64,000 nt of DNA, taken from contig CAIKEH010000005.1 in NCBI GenBank assembly GCA_903826405.1, forward strand, positions 62,001 through 126,000, read 5' to 3'. Made by a program: the position numbers and the translations under genes. The first letter of the stretch is position 1, and every line of letters starts with the position of its first letter. Below the pieces are notes generated by a model. It searched no databases, had not been told where the DNA came from, and saw only the letters and a program-made list of their open reading frames with translations. This stretch comes from an uncultured bacterium (GTDB taxonomy: Bacteria; Bacteroidota; Bacteroidia; Chitinophagales; Chitinophagaceae). This document shows positions 44,749 through 54,980 of the stretch, one piece after another.

Positions 44749-47700
44749 CTAAAAAAGTGCCCTCAACTGTGCCCTTCCGATATGCACCATACCTGACGTA
44801 CCGGATTTCCTGCCTTCATATTGAAGATTGACTTCGAGGAAACCGGAAAGCCTTTTCGTGAGATCCACCGTCCATAGATAGTTCTTTCCGGGAAGTAGCC
44901 CATCAAGCATAATATAAGAGACAGAGGAATTAGCCTTGGCGTTATAGCTGATATCACTGAAGGTGAACCGGCTACTCAATGAGGTGTTGGAAAGCACATT
45001 GTATTTAACCTCGGTGATGAGGGAATTATTGACAGACTCCTCCCCTCCCGTGTTCAACCTTTTATCTATTTTGTACCCCAATTGAGCACGGAAGGTGGTG
45101 CCCTTGATATAACTCAGTCGAGGTTCCAGAGAATTGCCCTCAATATGATAATTACGGTTACTGAAACTGGGGGTGATCAATTCATTGATGAAATGCCTGC
45201 CCGTGAGGTCAAAGGTCAACTTCTTCCCGGCATTCACCCTGCCCTTTAGACTCCAATCATTCAAGCGTCTTGTCTCATACCCATAGGAAAGGAATGCCCT
45301 GCCCGAATTACGGATATTGTTCAGATCAATACCCCAGACCGTGCTGAATCGATTAAAGGAGAACGTGTTGCTGTACACTTGATCCAGGGTCAGCAGTGTT
45401 GTATCACTGAGTTGGTTGCCGAAAGGATTGAAGTCGCCCAACCCATCGGCGATCTTCTTCCTGTTGATCTGCAGGGCGCTTTGCAAATACATCCGGGTGA
45501 GCAGTTTGTTGCCCCCCTTCTTTGCGACCCCGGGGTTAATCGCGGAACGAGGGCTCACGGTCACACTGTAGTTGAACTGCAGGTAATTCGCCTTGATGAA
45601 TTCCGATGTAGGGGTGAACACCCGTATGAACTTCGCCTGATCCTGAAATTTGGCCAATTCGAATTCATTCAGCTGCTGGATCCCGTCGTTGTTATAATCT
45701 ATCCAGGTGTATTCCCCTTGTCCGGCAGGCACTTCCAGATAACTGAAATTCCTGCGAGGCTCTTGGCCAGTTCCCAATTCATAAAGTACATTACCCATGA
45801 TGCCTCCCTTCCAGACATTCGCATTGTATTCGGCCCGTCCCAGAACCGTCTCATCGGCTTTCAAGGTGGTGAAGCGGCTGTCCAGAACATTCAATTTCCG
45901 ATATGTCGCATTGAGTCGGAACTGGTGGTGATCGTTGCCCATGAGTTCAGTGAATACATTGACGTTCTTGCTGCGGTCAGCGCGCACCAATGATGGACCT
46001 AGCGGATACTGGTCGGAACGGACCAGAAAACTGGCTCCCCATTTATCTGGTTTGTTGTCCGGGGAACGCACATAAACTTTCCAGGTATCGAATGAAAAAC
46101 TGTTCATGTTCAGGGAATCGTATGCCTTGTATTTGAGTTCATTTTTTTCCAGTGCATATTGGACGCCGAATTCGTAATTATGCCAAGCCTTGACCCTTCG
46201 GGAAACATCTATATTGGGTCGCAGGAAATACCCTTTCTCCCTGCTGTCGTCGATCCTGGTGTAGTGGAAAAAATTATTGAACCGCCACTCCCCTATCTCT
46301 CCCTGATGAATGATCGAATTCCGAAGTCCTTTATATCCATCACTTCGGGTGTAGCTGGTCAAGCTATATCTGGCTGAATGGTTTGTTCTGGATCTCAATC
46401 CCACTGCTCCGGAGAACAGGTTTTCGGTAGCTGATGGAGCGTCATATGCAAGACCCCAATCCCGATTGAATTCGACATTCCTTAAGCGCTCGATGGGGCG
46501 GAATTTCTCCTGAACGAACTCATAATTCAGATCGGTCTGCAGTTGGAGTCCGCTAGCTCCTTTGATCGGATGTAAATTGTTTATGATGACCCTTCCTGCA
46601 AGACCCTGATCATTTCCCTTGTCCCGTGAAGAGAAACTGTTCACATCATATCGGCTCAGCCCCATCTCAGCCTTGACCATGGTCTCGCGAGAAACCTGAT
46701 AATCGGCGCCAACCGTCATCACCTGTTGTTTTTTGGGGGCTACGAGGAATATCGCGGGCAGGTATTGCCCACGGTGCGCACCAGTAAGCGTGTCAGGCGC
46801 CACCCAGCTAAATACTTTGCCGTTGGCATTATTGCTGATATCCTGCTGATAATCGCCATGTCCAATACCTACATCGATGAAGGAAACATTGTAGAGATCA
46901 GGAGAGGGTTGACGGGCATAAACGAAAATGGAATCATGCACTCCTGTGGACACCAGTGTGTCCAACTTTTGATACAGGATCTTGTTTGAAGCGAACGTAT
47001 CCCTTACCGCGGAAGGATAGTAAGCATCCTGGATACTATCCCCGATATCCGCCAGGAATTGTTTCTGTCGTGCATCGAGGGTTTGATTGATCGGTGAGTT
47101 CTTTGCATCATTGTTATTGTAAAATGCGGCTCGCACCTTGAGCTTCTGTCCGATCGCCACTTCATCTTTAAGGTAGATCTGTGCATTCAGGTAATTTCGG
47201 TCCGCGTATTCGAACTCGATCTGTATACGCTTGTCCTTGGTGATCATCTGCTTGGGCGTGAACCGGACCTCGGCGGTGTTATAATTGATCACATAATCCT
47301 GGTCCTCTCCCCGCTGAAGCAGCACGCCGTCGATAAAAACACGCTCCGTACCGGCAAGTATGATGAAGAACTGCTCGTTATTTGCGCCACGGAGGCGGTA
47401 TGGACCTTGGTTACCTTCCAAACCCGGGAAAACATTACGCGTGAATTTACCCTTGGCAACGGCTCCACTGACAAGAACCTTGTTGGTCAGGTTTCTGGAC
47501 ACCTTCGTTTCCGTCTCAAAAGCACCGCCCTGCAAGCGTTTATAAAAATTCAGGAAATAATCCTGATTCTGACGGAGGTCGATGTCCCCCACGCTCAGTT
47601 TCCACTTGTCTTTTGAAAATTGAATGAACACTCGGTCGAACTCATTCAGATTCTGAGTGGTCCCGTCAGGTTGAATGGGTATGTTATTGTCCGTGATGGC

Positions 47701-48216
47701 CGCGGTTAACAAAATACTATCGCCGATATACCCATTGAGTTGCATGTTCAGGCTTGAATTCACCACCACATCCTGACGATTGCCGAAAGCCAATCCACGA
47801 CCAAAACTTCCATTGTAATTAATGTTGCCGAAGTCAAATAGCCCTGATCGGTCCTCAGGTCTTTTCATGGTGAGTGGTGTGACCACGAATTTTCCCATTA
47901 CCGTATCGAACTTCATTCTTTGTGCCGGGGCGTTCAAGCGGTAAGGGAAAACACGATACAGGACCTTGACTGAATCCAAAGAAGGTCGGTGGATCCACAT
48001 GAGGCTTCCGTTGACCGCATCAACGAAATAACTGGAATCAGCAACACCTGTGATGTGCAGGCTACCAGGAACGATGCTCAGCGAATCGACGATGAAGGTG
48101 CCGTTACGAACGGGTACTTTCTTCTGACGCAGGTTTGAACCGGATATGGGTTGGGCATGTAGAGACTTGAAAAAAAGCAGGATTGCCAGGAGCGATATGA
48201 CCCGCTTCAGCGTCAA
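44749..48216 (-). CDS. Very large outer-membrane beta-barrel protein, SprA-like features
   Basis: A 1155-residue protein with a signal peptide (MTLKRVISLLAILLFFKSLHAQ). The start is a TTG at 48216, since no in-frame ATG precedes it and the next Met is well inside the mature protein; the promoter box lies 29 bases upstream. The mature protein is a long series of alternating, aromatic-rich strands ending in RAQLRALF, a C-terminal phenylalanine typical of outer-membrane barrels. The region YTWIDYNNDGIQQLNEFELA followed by FIRVFTPTSEFIKANY closely resembles a conserved stretch of SprA, the giant barrel of the type IX secretion system. It is about half the length of SprA and carries no recognisable T9SS partner. 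It may be a paralogue. Function is unknown. Confidence 0.83.
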   Translation of the reverse strand: MTLKRVISLLAILLFFKSLHAQPISGSNLRQKKVPVRNGTFIVDSLSIVPGSLHITGVADSSYFVDAVNGSLMWIHRPSLDSVKVLYRVFPYRLNAPAQRMKFDTVMGKFVVTPLTMKRPEDRSGLFDFGNINYNGSFGRGLAFGNRQDVVVNSSLNMQLNGYIGDSILLTAAITDNNIPIQPDGTTQNLNEFDRVFIQFSKDKWKLSVGDIDLRQNQDYFLNFYKRLQGGAFETETKVSRNLTNKVLVSGAVAKGKFTRNVFPGLEGNQGPYRLRGANNEQFFIILAGTERVFIDGVLLQRGEDQDYVINYNTAEVRFTPKQMITKDKRIQIEFEYADRNYLNAQIYLKDEVAIGQKLKVRAAFYNNNDAKNSPINQTLDARQKQFLADIGDSIQDAYYPSAVRDTFASNKILYQKLDTLVSTGVHDSIFVYARQPSPDLYNVSFIDVGIGHGDYQQDISNNANGKVFSWVAPDTLTGAHRGQYLPAIFLVAPKKQQVMTVGADYQVSRETMVKAEMGLSRYDVNSFSSRDKGNDQGLAGRVIINNLHPIKGASGLQLQTDLNYEFVQEKFRPIERLRNVEFNRDWGLAYDAPSATENLFSGAVGLRSRTNHSARYSLTSYTRSDGYKGLRNSIIHQGEIGEWRFNNFFHYTRIDDSREKGYFLRPNIDVSRRVKAWHNYEFGVQYALEKNELKYKAYDSLNMNSFSFDTWKVYVRSPDNKPDKWGASFLVRSDQYPLGPSLVRADRSKNVNVFTELMGNDHHQFRLNATYRKLNVLDSRFTTLKADETVLGRAEYNANVWKGGIMGNVLYELGTGQEPRRNFSYLEVPAGQGEYTWIDYNNDGIQQLNEFELAKFQDQAKFIRVFTPTSEFIKANYLQFNYSVTVSPRSAINPGVAKKGGNKLLTRMYLQSALQINRKKIADGLGDFNPFGNQLSDTTLLTLDQVYSNTFSFNRFSTVWGIDLNNIRNSGRAFLSYGYETRRLNDWSLKGRVNAGKKLTFDLTGRHFINELITPSFSNRNYHIEGNSLEPRLSYIKGTTFRAQLGYKIDKRLNTGGEESVNNSLITEVKYNVLSNTSLSSRFTFSDISYNAKANSSVSYIMLDGLLPGKNYLWTVDLTKRLSGFLEVNLQYEGRKSGTSGMVHIGRAQLRALF

Positions 48217-48244
48217 GTGTTGGGCATTATTGAATATAAATGCC

Positions 48245-48272
48245 CAAAATTAGGATTTATTGCATAAGGCAA
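48245..48272 (-). promoter_or_regulatory. Bacteroidota promoter for the large barrel gene
   Basis: On the minus strand TTG (48270-48272) is followed after 17 bases by TAATTTTG (48245-48252), a full -7 match. The leader before the TTG start codon would be about 24 bases. The box supports the TTG start at 48216. Confidence 0.6.
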
Positions 48273-48365
48273 TGGAAATGATACCACTTATGAGGTTTTC
48301 AACCCTTTATGAGACCCTGATCGCAAGCTTTTCACCGGTTGGACTTAACATCGTAATTTGACGGG

Positions 48366-50564
48366 ATGATACTTACCTGGACCAGTTTGAAGCAATGTTT
48401 TTTAGCTGCAGTGCTGTGTATAGCTCTGCAATCCCTGACCGCGCAGGAGAAAGGGCTTCCTATATGGAAAGATGATGGTGAACAACTTCGGTCAGATTGG
48501 CTGCTGAATCCACCGCCGGCAACTGCTGCAGCTTACCGGACCACGGATGGAGACATCGTATTGGACAATGGCCTCCTATCCCGTCGTTTCCGTTTATCAC
48601 CCAACCTGGCCTGTGTAGGATTCAGGAACAAGGTGACTGGCGAAGAACTTCTCCGCGCTGTAGGGCCGGAGGCCCGGATCACGGTGGATGGAAAGACCAT
48701 GAATGTCGGCGGGTTGTATGGCCAAAAGGAAATGGCCTATCTCAAGGAAGAATGGATGGGAAGGCTTCATGATGCGCCTGAAGACCTCCATTATAAAAGT
48801 TACAACATCAGGAAGATGGAACCGTTGTTGCCTTGGAAGACCCGAGCCTGGATGCCAGAACAATCTGCCGCAAACGGCATCATCCTCAGCTTTTTCCTTG
48901 AAACCTCGGATGCCGGGATCCAGGTAGAGGTTTGCTACGCCCTCTACGATCATGCGCCCCTCATCAGGAAATGGATCATCGTGAGCAATACCGGCACTCA
49001 TGCTATCCGGGTAGATCAGGCTGTCAACGAAGTATTGCGCATGCATGAGGAGGAAAGCGCCGTCGTGGGTTCCGCTGAAAAGATGAAGAAGCCCCAGGGG
49101 ATTTATGTTGAAAGCAATTTCGCCTTCAACAATGCCATGCAATATGAGCTCAGCGACCAGACCACACACTGGAAAACGGACAGCGCTTACACTTCACAGG
49201 TCAATTACAATTATACCACTCCCTGCGTGCTTGAAGTTTATCCTGAACATGGACCGGGATTTACCCTTCAACCGGGTGGCAGGATGGAATCAGTAAGTAC
49301 GCTCGAAATTCTTATGGACAGCTACGATCGTCAGCGTCGAGGAATGATCAAACAGAAAATGTATTCGATCGTGGCTCCATGGACCCGCGCCAATCCGATA
49401 TTCATGCACTTGGTGAGTCGTCACGATCTTGAGGTCAAGGAAGCGATTGATCAATGTGCGGAAACGGGATATGAGGCGCTCATCTTGAGTTTCGGAAGCC
49501 ATTGCGACATGGAGGACAGTTCCGCCCAGAATATGGCCAGATGGAAACTCCTCGCGGATTATGCACATAGCCGCCATGTACTCATCGGCGCCTATTCCCT
49601 ACTCAGCTCAAGAAGGATCAGCGATGCCGATGATGTCGTGGATCCCAAGACAGGTAGGCCCGGTGGGGCATTCTTCGGGAATGCACCTTGCCTGGGCAGT
49701 AAATGGGGATTGGAATGGCAGTTCAAGATCCGATACTTCCTGGAGCAGACCGGTTTCGATATGTTCGAGAACGACGGTCCCTATCCGGGGGATGTATGTG
49801 CATCCACGAATCATCCCGGTCACAAGGGTCTGGAAGATTCACAATGGACTCAAATGATCATGATGAAATCCCTTTACCATTGGTGTGCAGAAAAAGGAAT
49901 ATATGTGAATGCACCCGACTGGTATTTTCTTGATGGGACCAACAAGATCGCGTTGGGTTACCGTGAAGTGAATTTCTCTCTGCCTCGTGACCAGCAGGCG
50001 ATATTGAACCGTCAGAACATCTACGATGGAACTTGGGATAAGTCACCGTCGATGGGATGGGGTTTTGTGCCGCTCACGAAATATCAGGGCGGTGATAGTT
50101 CGGCAGTCCTGGAACCACTCAAAGACCACCTGAATGACTATGAACGACTGATGGTGCAGTATTACGGTGCCGGAGTTCAAGCCTGTTATCGTGGGCCAAG
50201 ACTTTACGATGGCCCTGAGACAAAAGCATTGGTATCGAAGACCATCGGGTGGTACAAGAAATACAGAAATATATTCAACGCCCCGGTGATTCACCTGAGA
50301 AGGCCCGATGGAAGGGATTGGGATGGCATCATGCATGCCGATCCGCAAGGCAGGGATAAGGGCATGATCATGCTTTACAATCCTCTTGACAAAAGCATCA
50401 CCAGAACAATCAAGATACCTGTGCATTACCTGGGGCTCTACAACAAAGTCATCATCTCGGAAAAAGATGGCAAGCCTGTTTCATATCAGGTCGACCGGGA
50501 TCATATCGTGCACCTCAAAGCAACCATACCTGCGAACAGTCATAATTGGTTCACGGTAAGATGA
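48366..50564 (+). CDS. Secreted glycosidase-like protein, possible clan GH-D fold
   Basis: A 732-residue protein with a signal peptide (about residues 1-26, TSLKQCFLAAVLCIALQSLTA). An N-terminal beta-supersandwich-like half (LDNGLLSRRFRLSPNLACVG, then aromatic strands) is followed by a TIM-barrel-like half with FDMFENDGPYPGD (D465, E468, D470) and a C-terminal beta domain (GMIMLYNPLDKSITRTIKIP). This order resembles GH36/GH27-type alpha-galactosidases of clan GH-D, where the nucleophile lies in a short acidic motif at a strand end. I cannot confirm the family, and the nucleophile and acid are not assigned. It is divergent from the large barrel gene. A TTTG just before the start (48357-48360) has poor promoter context. 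Confidence 0.68.
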   Translation: MILTWTSLKQCFLAAVLCIALQSLTAQEKGLPIWKDDGEQLRSDWLLNPPPATAAAYRTTDGDIVLDNGLLSRRFRLSPNLACVGFRNKVTGEELLRAVGPEARITVDGKTMNVGGLYGQKEMAYLKEEWMGRLHDAPEDLHYKSYNIRKMEPLLPWKTRAWMPEQSAANGIILSFFLETSDAGIQVEVCYALYDHAPLIRKWIIVSNTGTHAIRVDQAVNEVLRMHEEESAVVGSAEKMKKPQGIYVESNFAFNNAMQYELSDQTTHWKTDSAYTSQVNYNYTTPCVLEVYPEHGPGFTLQPGGRMESVSTLEILMDSYDRQRRGMIKQKMYSIVAPWTRANPIFMHLVSRHDLEVKEAIDQCAETGYEALILSFGSHCDMEDSSAQNMARWKLLADYAHSRHVLIGAYSLLSSRRISDADDVVDPKTGRPGGAFFGNAPCLGSKWGLEWQFKIRYFLEQTGFDMFENDGPYPGDVCASTNHPGHKGLEDSQWTQMIMMKSLYHWCAEKGIYVNAPDWYFLDGTNKIALGYREVNFSLPRDQQAILNRQNIYDGTWDKSPSMGWGFVPLTKYQGGDSSAVLEPLKDHLNDYERLMVQYYGAGVQACYRGPRLYDGPETKALVSKTIGWYKKYRNIFNAPVIHLRRPDGRDWDGIMHADPQGRDKGMIMLYNPLDKSITRTIKIPVHYLGLYNKVIISEKDGKPVSYQVDRDHIVHLKATIPANSHNWFTVR

Positions 50565-50652
50565 ATCCTCAACGGACCATCCCGCGAAGCCATTCCGGGC
50601 ATTGCGCTATCGTCCATTTTCAAAATTTCGCCTCAACAGGCATGACGGATGA

Positions 50653-50679
50653 GTGAAAAAAAAGCCCCTGAAGGGCTTT
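50653..50679 (-). terminator. Terminator of the succinate dehydrogenase operon
   Basis: A 7-bp stem (AAAGCCC / GGGCTTT, 50661-50667 and 50673-50679) with a CTGAA loop is followed on the minus strand by a run of T (A-run 50656-50663 on plus). It is 25 bases downstream of sdhB, the last gene of the operon. Confidence 0.82.
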
Positions 50680-50704
50680 GAAAGTATGACATAGGCCGGG
50701 AACC

Positions 50705-51469
50705 TCAGTCTCCGCTTCCTAATGCAGCAGAGAGGAACTCGCGATTGAGCCTTGCAATGTTAGTCACAGAGATCTCCTTGGGGCATTCCGCCTCACAAGC
50801 GTATGTATTGGTGCAGGATCCGAAACCTTCCTTATCCATCTGATCGATCATTTCGACCACGCGCTGCCTTTTCTCTGGCTGTCCCTGTGGAAGTAGCGTC
50901 AAATGAGAAACCTTGGCGGACAAAAAGAGCATGGCGGATGAATTTTTGCACGCTGCCACACAAGCACCGCATCCGATGCAGGCAGCCGCTGCAAATGCCG
51001 AATCCGCATGATCCTTTTCAATGGGGATCGCATTGCCATCTACTGCATTGCCTGTATTCACGGAAATATAACCTCCGGCCTGGATGATACGGTCAAATGC
51101 GCTGCGGTCAACCATCAGGTCCCTGACCACCGGAAAGGCATTGGCACGCCAAGGCTCAACGGTGATCGTATCTCCATTTTTGTATTCCCTCATGTGCAGC
51201 TGACATACCGTAGTTCCCTTCCAGGGGCCATGGGGGCGACCATTGATCACCATGGAACACATCCCGCAAATCCCCTCCCGACAATCGTGATCGAAAGCAA
51301 TGGGATCCCTTCCCTCAGCTATGAGCCGTTCATTTAGCACATCGAACATTTCCAGGAAGGACATCTCCGTGGAGATACCGGGGACGGGATACGTTTCAAA
51401 ACCACCGCTCGCCTTGCTGTTGCGCTGGCGCCAGACTTTCAGAGTAAGGTTCATGGTACTGTGTTGCAT
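50705..51469 (-). CDS. sdhB: Succinate dehydrogenase / fumarate reductase iron-sulfur subunit
   Basis: Iron-sulfur subunit that passes electrons between the flavoprotein and the membrane anchor, 254 residues. A second ATG 15 bases downstream (MNLTLKVW) is also possible. The [2Fe-2S] ligands are in [12 protein letters not shown] with a later cysteine in GTTVCQLH. The [4Fe-4S] and [3Fe-4S] sites are in [16 protein letters not shown] and [15 protein letters not shown]. The long sequence and cluster spacing match the Bacteroidota/epsilon-type SQR-QFR (class B-like) enzymes. It is the third gene of sdhC-sdhA-sdhB, 40 bases after sdhA, and is followed by the operon terminator. Confidence 0.96.
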   Translation of the reverse strand: MQHSTMNLTLKVWRQRNSKASGGFETYPVPGISTEMSFLEMFDVLNERLIAEGRDPIAFDHDCREGICGMCSMVINGRPHGPWKGTTVCQLHMREYKNGDTITVEPWRANAFPVVRDLMVDRSAFDRIIQAGGYISVNTGNAVDGNAIPIEKDHADSAFAAAACIGCGACVAACKNSSAMLFLSAKVSHLTLLPQGQPEKRQRVVEMIDQMDKEGFGSCTNTYACEAECPKEISVTNIARLNREFLSAALGSGD

Positions 51470-51509
51470 ATGGAGGCGGGTATTATGATTATTCTAGTTG
51501 GCTTTAAAT

Positions 51510-53483
51510 CTATTTATAACTTCGCTGGCTTGGCTTCATCACGTCATATATGAGTGGCTCCTTATGGAGTGTCCATGACGAATCCCCTTTGTATTCCCAT
51601 GCTGCGACATGCATGAAATGGGCATCGTCCCGGAGGGCCTCGCCATCAGGAGTCTGGTATTCCTCGCGGAAGTGACCGCCACAACTTTCATTGCGTTCCA
51701 GCGCATCCAGACACATGAGTTCTCCCAGTTCTATGAAGTCGGCGACTCTCCCTGCCTTGTCAAGCTCAGGATTCATCTCGTTGATATTGCCGGGAATACG
51801 AACATCGCTCCAGAATTCTTTCTTGAGTGCCCTGATCTCTTCAATGGCCTGTTTCAAGCCTTGCTCATTTCTGGCCATTCCACACTTGTCCCAAATGATT
51901 TTTCCAAGGCGTTTGTGGAAACTTTCGACGGTCTGACTACCCTGGATATTCATGAATGTGCGGATCCTATCGTCTGCATGCTTTTCCGCTTCCACAAAAG
52001 CCGGATGATCTGTGGATATGGCATTGGTGCGGATCTCATCAGCCAGATAATTACCTATCGTATACGGCACAACGAAGTATCCATCGGCCAGTCCCTGCAT
52101 GAGCGCGGAAGCACCCAGCCGGTTGGCACCATGATCGCTGAAATTGGCTTCACCGAGCGCATAGAGGCCGGGTATATTGGTCATCAATTCATAATCGACC
52201 CAAAGTCCACCCATCGTATAGTGTACGGCGGGATAGATGCGCATGGGCACCTCATAAGGATTCTCGCCGGTGATCTTTTCATACATGTCGAACAGGTTTC
52301 CGTACTTCTCCTTTACGACCTCCCGACCCAGACGGTTGATGGTGGCGGCATCAACATGCCCCAAATTATGCTTATTGACCTCTGCCTTACCATACCGCTC
52401 TATCGCATACGCATAGTCGAGATACACGGCCTGACGGGATGTTCCGACACCATATCCCGCATCACATCTTTCCTTGGCAGCCCTGGATGCCACATCCCGA
52501 GGGACCAGGTTACCGAAAGCAGGATAACGACGCTCCAGATAATAATCCCTTTCCTCTTCAGGAATGTCATATGGCTTGCGGGTATCCCCCTGCTTTTTAG
52601 GGACCCAAATCCGTCCATCGTTCCGAAGCGACTCGGACATGAGTGTCAATTTGGACTGATGATCCCCACTCACCGGTATACAGGTAGGATGGATCTGCGT
52701 GAAACAGGGATTTCCGAAGTACGCGCCCTTTTTATGTGCCTTCCATGCAGCGGTCACGTTGGAGCCCATGGCATTGGTGGAAAGATAGAAGACATTACCA
52801 TAACCCCCAGTGCAGAGCAATACCGCGTGGCCGAAATGCCTTTCGAGTTCTCCTGTCACCAGATTACGTGCAATGATACCCCGTGCCTTTCCGTCGATCA
52901 TCACGATCTCGAGCATCTCATGCCGCGTATGCATTTCCACCGTTCCCAGTGCTACCTGACGTTCCAAAGCCTGATAAGCCCCGATCAGCAACTGCTGCCC
53001 GGTTTGTCCCGCAGCATAAAAAGTCCGTTGTACCTGAGTGCCCCCGAAGGATCGGTTGCTCAGCAGCCCACCATATTCACGGGCAAAAGGAACACCTTGG
53101 GCTACACACTGATCGATTATGCTTGTACTCACTTCGGCAAGACGATGCACGTTTCCTTCCCGGGCTCGATAGTCGCCCCCCTTGATCGTATCATAAAAAA
53201 GTCTGAAGACCGAGTCCCCATCATTCTGATAATTCTTTGCCGCATTGATGCCGCCCTGTGCAGCAATGGAGTGTGCACGGCGTGGGGAATCCTGAAAGCA
53301 GAAAGCCTTCACTTTGTAGCCCATTTCACCAAGGCTGGCAGCAGCAGAAGCTCCGGCGAGTCCAGTACCCACAATGATGATCTCCAATTTTCTCTTGTTC
53401 GCAGGATTGACCAGACGGACATGCCCTTTGTAATCATTCCACTTGTTTTCAAGAGGACCAGATGGTATTTTGGCGTCAAGCAT
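51510..53483 (-). CDS. sdhA: Succinate dehydrogenase / fumarate reductase flavoprotein subunit
   Basis: FAD-containing catalytic subunit oxidising succinate to fumarate (or the reverse), 657 residues. The FAD-binding dinucleotide fold is [17 protein letters not shown] near residue 38, and the FAD-attachment region is [18 protein letters not shown] with its covalently linking histidine. The substrate-binding segments include [12 protein letters not shown] and the arginine-rich active site near [10 protein letters not shown]. The C-terminus ([21 protein letters not shown]) is of the Bacteroidota type. The gene has a complete open frame on its antisense strand, which I take as chance. It lies 30 bases downstream of sdhC. 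Confidence 0.97.
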   Translation of the reverse strand: MLDAKIPSGPLENKWNDYKGHVRLVNPANKRKLEIIIVGTGLAGASAAASLGEMGYKVKAFCFQDSPRRAHSIAAQGGINAAKNYQNDGDSVFRLFYDTIKGGDYRAREGNVHRLAEVSTSIIDQCVAQGVPFAREYGGLLSNRSFGGTQVQRTFYAAGQTGQQLLIGAYQALERQVALGTVEMHTRHEMLEIVMIDGKARGIIARNLVTGELERHFGHAVLLCTGGYGNVFYLSTNAMGSNVTAAWKAHKKGAYFGNPCFTQIHPTCIPVSGDHQSKLTLMSESLRNDGRIWVPKKQGDTRKPYDIPEEERDYYLERRYPAFGNLVPRDVASRAAKERCDAGYGVGTSRQAVYLDYAYAIERYGKAEVNKHNLGHVDAATINRLGREVVKEKYGNLFDMYEKITGENPYEVPMRIYPAVHYTMGGLWVDYELMTNIPGLYALGEANFSDHGANRLGASALMQGLADGYFVVPYTIGNYLADEIRTNAISTDHPAFVEAEKHADDRIRTFMNIQGSQTVESFHKRLGKIIWDKCGMARNEQGLKQAIEEIRALKKEFWSDVRIPGNINEMNPELDKAGRVADFIELGELMCLDALERNESCGGHFREEYQTPDGEALRDDAHFMHVAAWEYKGDSSWTLHKEPLIYDVMKPSQRSYK

Positions 53484-53513
53484 AAGATCGGTTATAATGT
53501 TTAGGTTTCTTGA

Positions 53514-54224
53514 TCAGAACAAAAGGGTCAGGCCACCCGAGGGTATCTCCCAACCAAAATACAGGAACACGGGCATCAGTGCAAAAATCAGTGGCACGAT
53601 CACGGAAAACCCGACTCCAACCGAACGGATCAGTCCCTTATAAGCACTGTGGCTCCAACCCAAAGTCTGAAAAGCGCTCTGGAAACCATGCAGTAAGTGC
53701 CAGGAAAGGGAAAAACAGCCCAGTACGTATAGCACGACGACCCAAGGTTGACTGAAAACTTCTTTCATCTGGCTATAAAGATCATGATACGGTTGATTCC
53801 CATAAGTGATCTCGGATAACCCTCCGAAACGGGATGGCACCCAGAATTGTTTGAGGTGAATGATAAGGAAGAGCAGGATCAGGGTTCCCAATAGAGCCAT
53901 GGAGCGGGAATACCAGGTACTGGTCGCGCCACCAGCCTTTACGGCGTATTTGGACTTGCGGGCTGCACGATTCTTCAATTCCAAGCGATAGCCTTGCAGA
54001 ATATGCAGCAGCAACCCGGCGAACAATCCGACCTCCATGATCCTGACAAGAATGTTGGTACCCATGAAATGAGCCGCCCTATTGAAATTCTCTGCCCCAT
54101 TGCTGAACAGTACATTCGCATTGACATAGCAATGGACAAGCAGAAAAACGATCAGGAAAAGCCCCGTCAAGGCCATCACCAGTTTTTTGCCTATGGAGGA
54201 ATGAAGGACTTTTTGCCAATTCAT
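53514..54224 (-). CDS. sdhC: Succinate dehydrogenase cytochrome b subunit
   Basis: Membrane anchor that binds haem b and menaquinone, 236 residues, of the single-subunit (class B) type. Five membrane spans are visible, starting with KLVMALTGLFLIVFLLVHCYVN, where the GK(x)(x)MALTG motif is typical. Histidines likely to bind the two haems lie in VHCYVN, AAHFMGTN, LLHILQGYR, LFLIIHLKQF and LSWHLLHGFQS. The C-terminal span VGFSVIVPLIFALMPVFLYF is followed by a short tail. It is the first gene of the operon. A -7 promoter box lies 34 bases upstream of its ATG. Confidence 0.95.
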   Translation of the reverse strand: MNWQKVLHSSIGKKLVMALTGLFLIVFLLVHCYVNANVLFSNGAENFNRAAHFMGTNILVRIMEVGLFAGLLLHILQGYRLELKNRAARKSKYAVKAGGATSTWYSRSMALLGTLILLFLIIHLKQFWVPSRFGGLSEITYGNQPYHDLYSQMKEVFSQPWVVVLYVLGCFSLSWHLLHGFQSAFQTLGWSHSAYKGLIRSVGVGFSVIVPLIFALMPVFLYFGWEIPSGGLTLLF

Positions 54225-54257
54225 GAGGGATCCAATTAAGGGTTTTCAAAATTCACA

Positions 54258-54265
54258 CAAAATTA
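54258..54265 (-). promoter_or_regulatory. -7 promoter box for sdhCAB
   Basis: On the minus strand TAATTTTG matches TAnnTTTG exactly, giving a leader of about 28 bases before sdhC. An AT-rich stretch lies upstream, but no clear TTTG occurs at 17-23 bases. Confidence 0.45.
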
Positions 54266-54354
54266 CTCAGGCAAACTTCATAAAAAACTATTTTTTATGC
54301 CCTAAGCTGAATCCATGCCCAAGTTGAACATAAACCAGGAAAATCAACTGCCGA

Positions 54355-54921
54355 TCAATTGTTTAACCTACGGAGCATCTGGTTGTCGAGAGCGGCAAAC
54401 AAGTGCTGTGGCTGGAGGGTCCTCCAGGTCGGGAATTCTGCCCATTCCAGGTATCTGTTCAGACGGGCTTGCCGAAAATCATGCTGCGACTGTATAGGCA
54501 GGTTGAGCAATACTACCCAGCCTCCCTGCTCCTGGATATCTTCCTGCCATTCCTCGTAATAACTGCTGTCACTGCTGTGGAAGTTGAGGACATTCTCCGT
54601 AATGACTATATACTTGCTGATCCCTTCCCTGATCATCAGATCAATGACATCACGTTTGAGGGTCATGATATCGTTCTCAATGGCATCATTCCATTCCCCG
54701 ATAAGTTCAAAGATCGAATACCCGGACTCATAATCAACGAAAAGGACCTTGATGTACAAAGTCTTTGACCCGAAATCATCCCACTGAGGGTGTATATAAT
54801 AGTTGTAAACGGTCTGACTGAACTCAAATTCGCTGTGCTCCACTCCAAAAAAGGGAGAACGATCGTCTTCTTCGGCCGTATAGAGGTGCCTCCAGTTGTA
54901 AAAAGGTTCGATCTCGTGCAT
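54355..54921 (-). CDS. Conserved Bacteroidota protein, unknown function
   Basis: A 188-residue cytosolic protein with no signal peptide or membrane span. It opens MHEIEPFYNWRHLYTAEEDD and is rich in aromatic and acidic residues, with VYNYYIHPQWDDFGSKTLYI, VDYESGYSIFELIGEWNDAI and a C-terminal WRTLQPQHLFAALDNQML. I recognise the overall pattern as a conserved hypothetical of the phylum but can give no activity. It lies between the sdh operon and murQ on the same strand. A -7 promoter box at 54973-54980 overlaps the murQ stop codon, so it probably has its own promoter. Confidence 0.78.
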   Translation of the reverse strand: MHEIEPFYNWRHLYTAEEDDRSPFFGVEHSEFEFSQTVYNYYIHPQWDDFGSKTLYIKVLFVDYESGYSIFELIGEWNDAIENDIMTLKRDVIDLMIREGISKYIVITENVLNFHSSDSSYYEEWQEDIQEQGGWVVLLNLPIQSQHDFRQARLNRYLEWAEFPTWRTLQPQHLFAALDNQMLRRLNN

Positions 54922-54972
54922 GCGTTGGGTAGCGGTTTCAGGTCTGGCTTAGAGTTAAATTTTAGGAAAAGT

Positions 54973-54980
54973 CAAAATTA
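54973..54980 (-). promoter_or_regulatory. -7 promoter box inside the murQ 3' end
   Basis: On the minus strand TAATTTTG matches TAnnTTTG exactly and overlaps the murQ stop codon (54978-54980). It would drive the 54355-54921 gene with a leader of about 48 bases. No -33 match is evident. Confidence 0.4.

Noticed and set aside
48357-48363. Promoter box for the glycosidase-like gene at 48366
   Set aside because: TAATTTG has one base too few between TA and TTTG, and there is no suitable -33 element.
51609-53504. A 631-residue open frame on the plus strand, antisense to sdhA
   Set aside because: It lies wholly opposite a highly conserved flavoprotein gene. The translation has no family signature and skewed composition. 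High-GC third positions in the sense gene remove stop codons from this antisense frame.
53994-54239. Short plus-strand frame opposite sdhC
   Set aside because: Antisense shadow of a conserved membrane subunit.
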